The position numbers and the translations under genes are program-made. A stretch of 5,876 nucleotides of DNA from an uncultured Collinsella sp. Lineage in GTDB: Bacteria > Actinomycetota > Coriobacteriia > Coriobacteriales > Coriobacteriaceae. How positions within the stretch are numbered: position 1 is the stretch's first letter; each line of letters starts with the position of its first letter. The notes under the pieces are model-generated. The model ran no database searches and was not told where the DNA came from. It saw nothing but the letters and a program-made list of their open reading frames with translations. Location of the stretch: positions 1-5,876 of the forward strand of contig CAJLUE010000092.1 in the NCBI GenBank assembly GCA_905209765.1. The letters run 5' to 3'. Shown here one piece after another: positions 4,689 through 5,876 of the stretch.

Positions 4689-5876
4689 TTAGTGCTCGCG
4701 ACGCTTGGTCATGTACATGCCCACAGCGACAGCCACGGCGCCGGTAAGGGCAGCAGCGGAGGTCACAACAAAGGTCGGGTCGCCAGTGGTAGGAAGGGCA
4801 GCGGCGTCCTTCTTCTTGGCCTTAGCCTCGTCCTTCTTGTCAGCAGCAACCTGCTTCTTGCCCTCATCATCCTTCTTCAAAATCTCGGACTTGGGGGTCT
4901 TAGCGGTGAAGAAGGCGTAGACAGTGGTGTCCTCGGTGATAGGAGTAGAGAAGTCAAACTTCTTGAAGGACTCCTTGGAAGAAGACCAGCCGACAAAGTT
5001 GAAGCCATCAACGGAAGGATCGCTGGGCTGAGCAACAGTCTTGCCGTCCTCGACCTCAACAGTGGTGGTGGAACCATCAACATAGAAATTGACCTTGTGG
5101 GTCTGGACAGCAGGCGTCTCGTTCTTGGTCCACTGGGCGTAGAACGTCACGTGGTCGCCGCCGCCCTGGACGGGCTTGCTGAAGTCGACCGGGTCGGTGC
5201 CCTCGGAGTCGTAGGTCCAGCCGGCGAAGGTGTAGCCCTCGCGGGTCGGGGCCAGGGGCTGGCGGGCGACGCCGTCGCCGTCGGTCACGCCCTGGAGCGT
5301 CTCGTTGCCGTCGAAGAACGTGCCGCCGTTGGCGAAGTAGAGGACATCCTTGACGTTCTTGTTCTCATCAACGTCAGCCCCCTTGTCCTCGGTCCACTGA
5401 GCGAACAGGGTAGCATGGTCGCCGCCACCAACCAGCGGTTTGCTGAAGTCGACCGGGTCGGTGCCCTCGGAGTCGTAGGTCCAGCCGGCGAAGGTGTAGC
5501 CCTCGCGGGTCGGGGCCAGGGGCTGGCGGGCGACGCCGTCGCCGTCGGTCACGCCCTGGAGCGTCTCGTTGCCGTCGAAGAACGTGCCGCCGTTGGCGAA
5601 GTAGAGGACGTCCTTGACGTTCTCGTCAGCACCCTTATCCTTGGTCCACTGGGCGTAGAAAGTCACGTGGTCGCCGCCGCCCTGGACGGGCTTGCTGAAG
5701 TCGACCGGGTCGTTACCGTCGCGGTCGTAGGTCCAGCCGGCGAAGGTGTAGCCCTCGCGGGTCGGGGCCAGGGGCTGGCGGGCGACGCCGTCGCCGTCGG
5801 TCACGCCCTGGAGCGTCTCGTTGCCGTCGAAGAACGTGCCGCCGTTGGCGACGTAGAGGACGTCGATGGAGTTGTC
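4689..5876 (-). CDS. LPxTG-anchored surface protein with Listeria-Bacteroides type repeats (C-terminal part)
   Basis: The frame is open to the right edge, so the true start lies outside and only the last 395 residues are seen. Counting from the edge, three near-identical repeats (5-88, 89-176, 177-250) carry NGGTFF, PTREGYTFAGW, a DPVDFSKP segment and a final AQWT. These match the InlB B-repeat (Flg_new, Listeria-Bacteroides repeat) pattern. A diverged fourth copy follows (about 259-323: VDGFNFVGW, FDFSTPI, TTVYAFF). Next come a Lys- and Asp-rich linker (about 331-357), LPTTG (361-365), a hydrophobic segment (about 368-389) and the tail TKRREH. This is the classical sorting signal cut by sortase and linked to the cell wall. 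Such repeats usually form stalks or adhesive modules; the binding partner is unknown. The N-terminal domain is needed for any closer call. Confidence 0.92.
   Translation of the reverse strand, partial: DNSIDVLYVANGGTFFDGNETLQGVTDGDGVARQPLAPTREGYTFAGWTYDRDGNDPVDFSKPVQGGGDHVTFYAQWTKDKGADENVKDVLYFANGGTFFDGNETLQGVTDGDGVARQPLAPTREGYTFAGWTYDSEGTDPVDFSKPLVGGGDHATLFAQWTEDKGADVDENKNVKDVLYFANGGTFFDGNETLQGVTDGDGVARQPLAPTREGYTFAGWTYDSEGTDPVDFSKPVQGGGDHVTFYAQWTKNETPAVQTHKVNFYVDGSTTTVEVEDGKTVAQPSDPSVDGFNFVGWSSSKESFKKFDFSTPITEDTTVYAFFTAKTPKSEILKKDDEGKKQVAADKKDEAKAKKKDAAALPTTGDPTFVVTSAAALTGAVAVAVGMYMTKRREH
5127..5864 (-). repeat. Three tandem coding repeats with a fully identical core
   Basis: Units lie at 5613-5864, 5349-5612 and 5127-5348, with periods of 252 and 264 bases. 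A core of 128 bases is identical in all three copies (5208-5335, 5472-5599, 5724-5851). The 12-base period difference comes from a longer Asp/Asn/Lys linker after the middle unit. The array may continue past the right edge. The copies are translated parts of the surface protein, not a mobile element. Confidence 0.93.

Noticed and set aside
5127..5864. CRISPR-like regular repeats
   Set aside because: Units are 252-264 bases, in frame and translated, with no short spacers.

Overview
The window looks like a high-GC gut actinobacterium of the Coriobacteriia, most likely Collinsella or a close relative. This is inferred from overall composition, from an LPxTG surface protein carrying Listeria-Bacteroides type repeats, and from a protein kinase fused through one membrane segment to a DUF6273-like C-terminal region. 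No rRNA, tRNA or other species marker is present, so the assignment is an inference.

Layout. Positions 1-341 lie between divergent units. A start codon with a strong Shine-Dalgarno sequence on the minus strand (1-18) runs off the left edge. Behind it is a possible long minus-strand leader with an intrinsic-terminator-like hairpin. The plus-strand unit begins with a TATAAT box and a run of ten G residues next to the ribosome-binding site of the first gene. Positions 342-4475 hold three plus-strand genes. These are an FHA-domain protein, a membrane-anchored Ser/Thr-type protein kinase with an extracytoplasmic DUF6273-like region, and a second FHA-domain protein that is a full-length paralogue of the first. 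A strong hairpin terminator separates the first gene from the other two. The kinase and second FHA gene are 35 bp apart and look co-transcribed. Positions 4476-4688 are a convergent intergenic region with one terminator for each side. From 4689 to the right edge, on the minus strand, is the C-terminal part of a sortase-anchored surface protein with three nearly identical tandem repeats, one diverged repeat, a Lys-rich linker, LPTTG, a membrane segment and a basic tail.

How the genes may work together. FHA domains bind phosphothreonine peptides and are common partners of bacterial Ser/Thr kinases. The FHA-kinase-FHA arrangement suggests one signalling module: an outside-facing sensor region drives the cytoplasmic kinase, and two related FHA adaptors read its phosphorylation. 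The FHA paralogues share an N-terminal region of about 190 residues that I do not recognise, and both have Ser where FHA domains normally have the phosphate-contacting Arg. The surface protein is on the opposite strand and has its own terminator, so a link to the kinase module is not shown.
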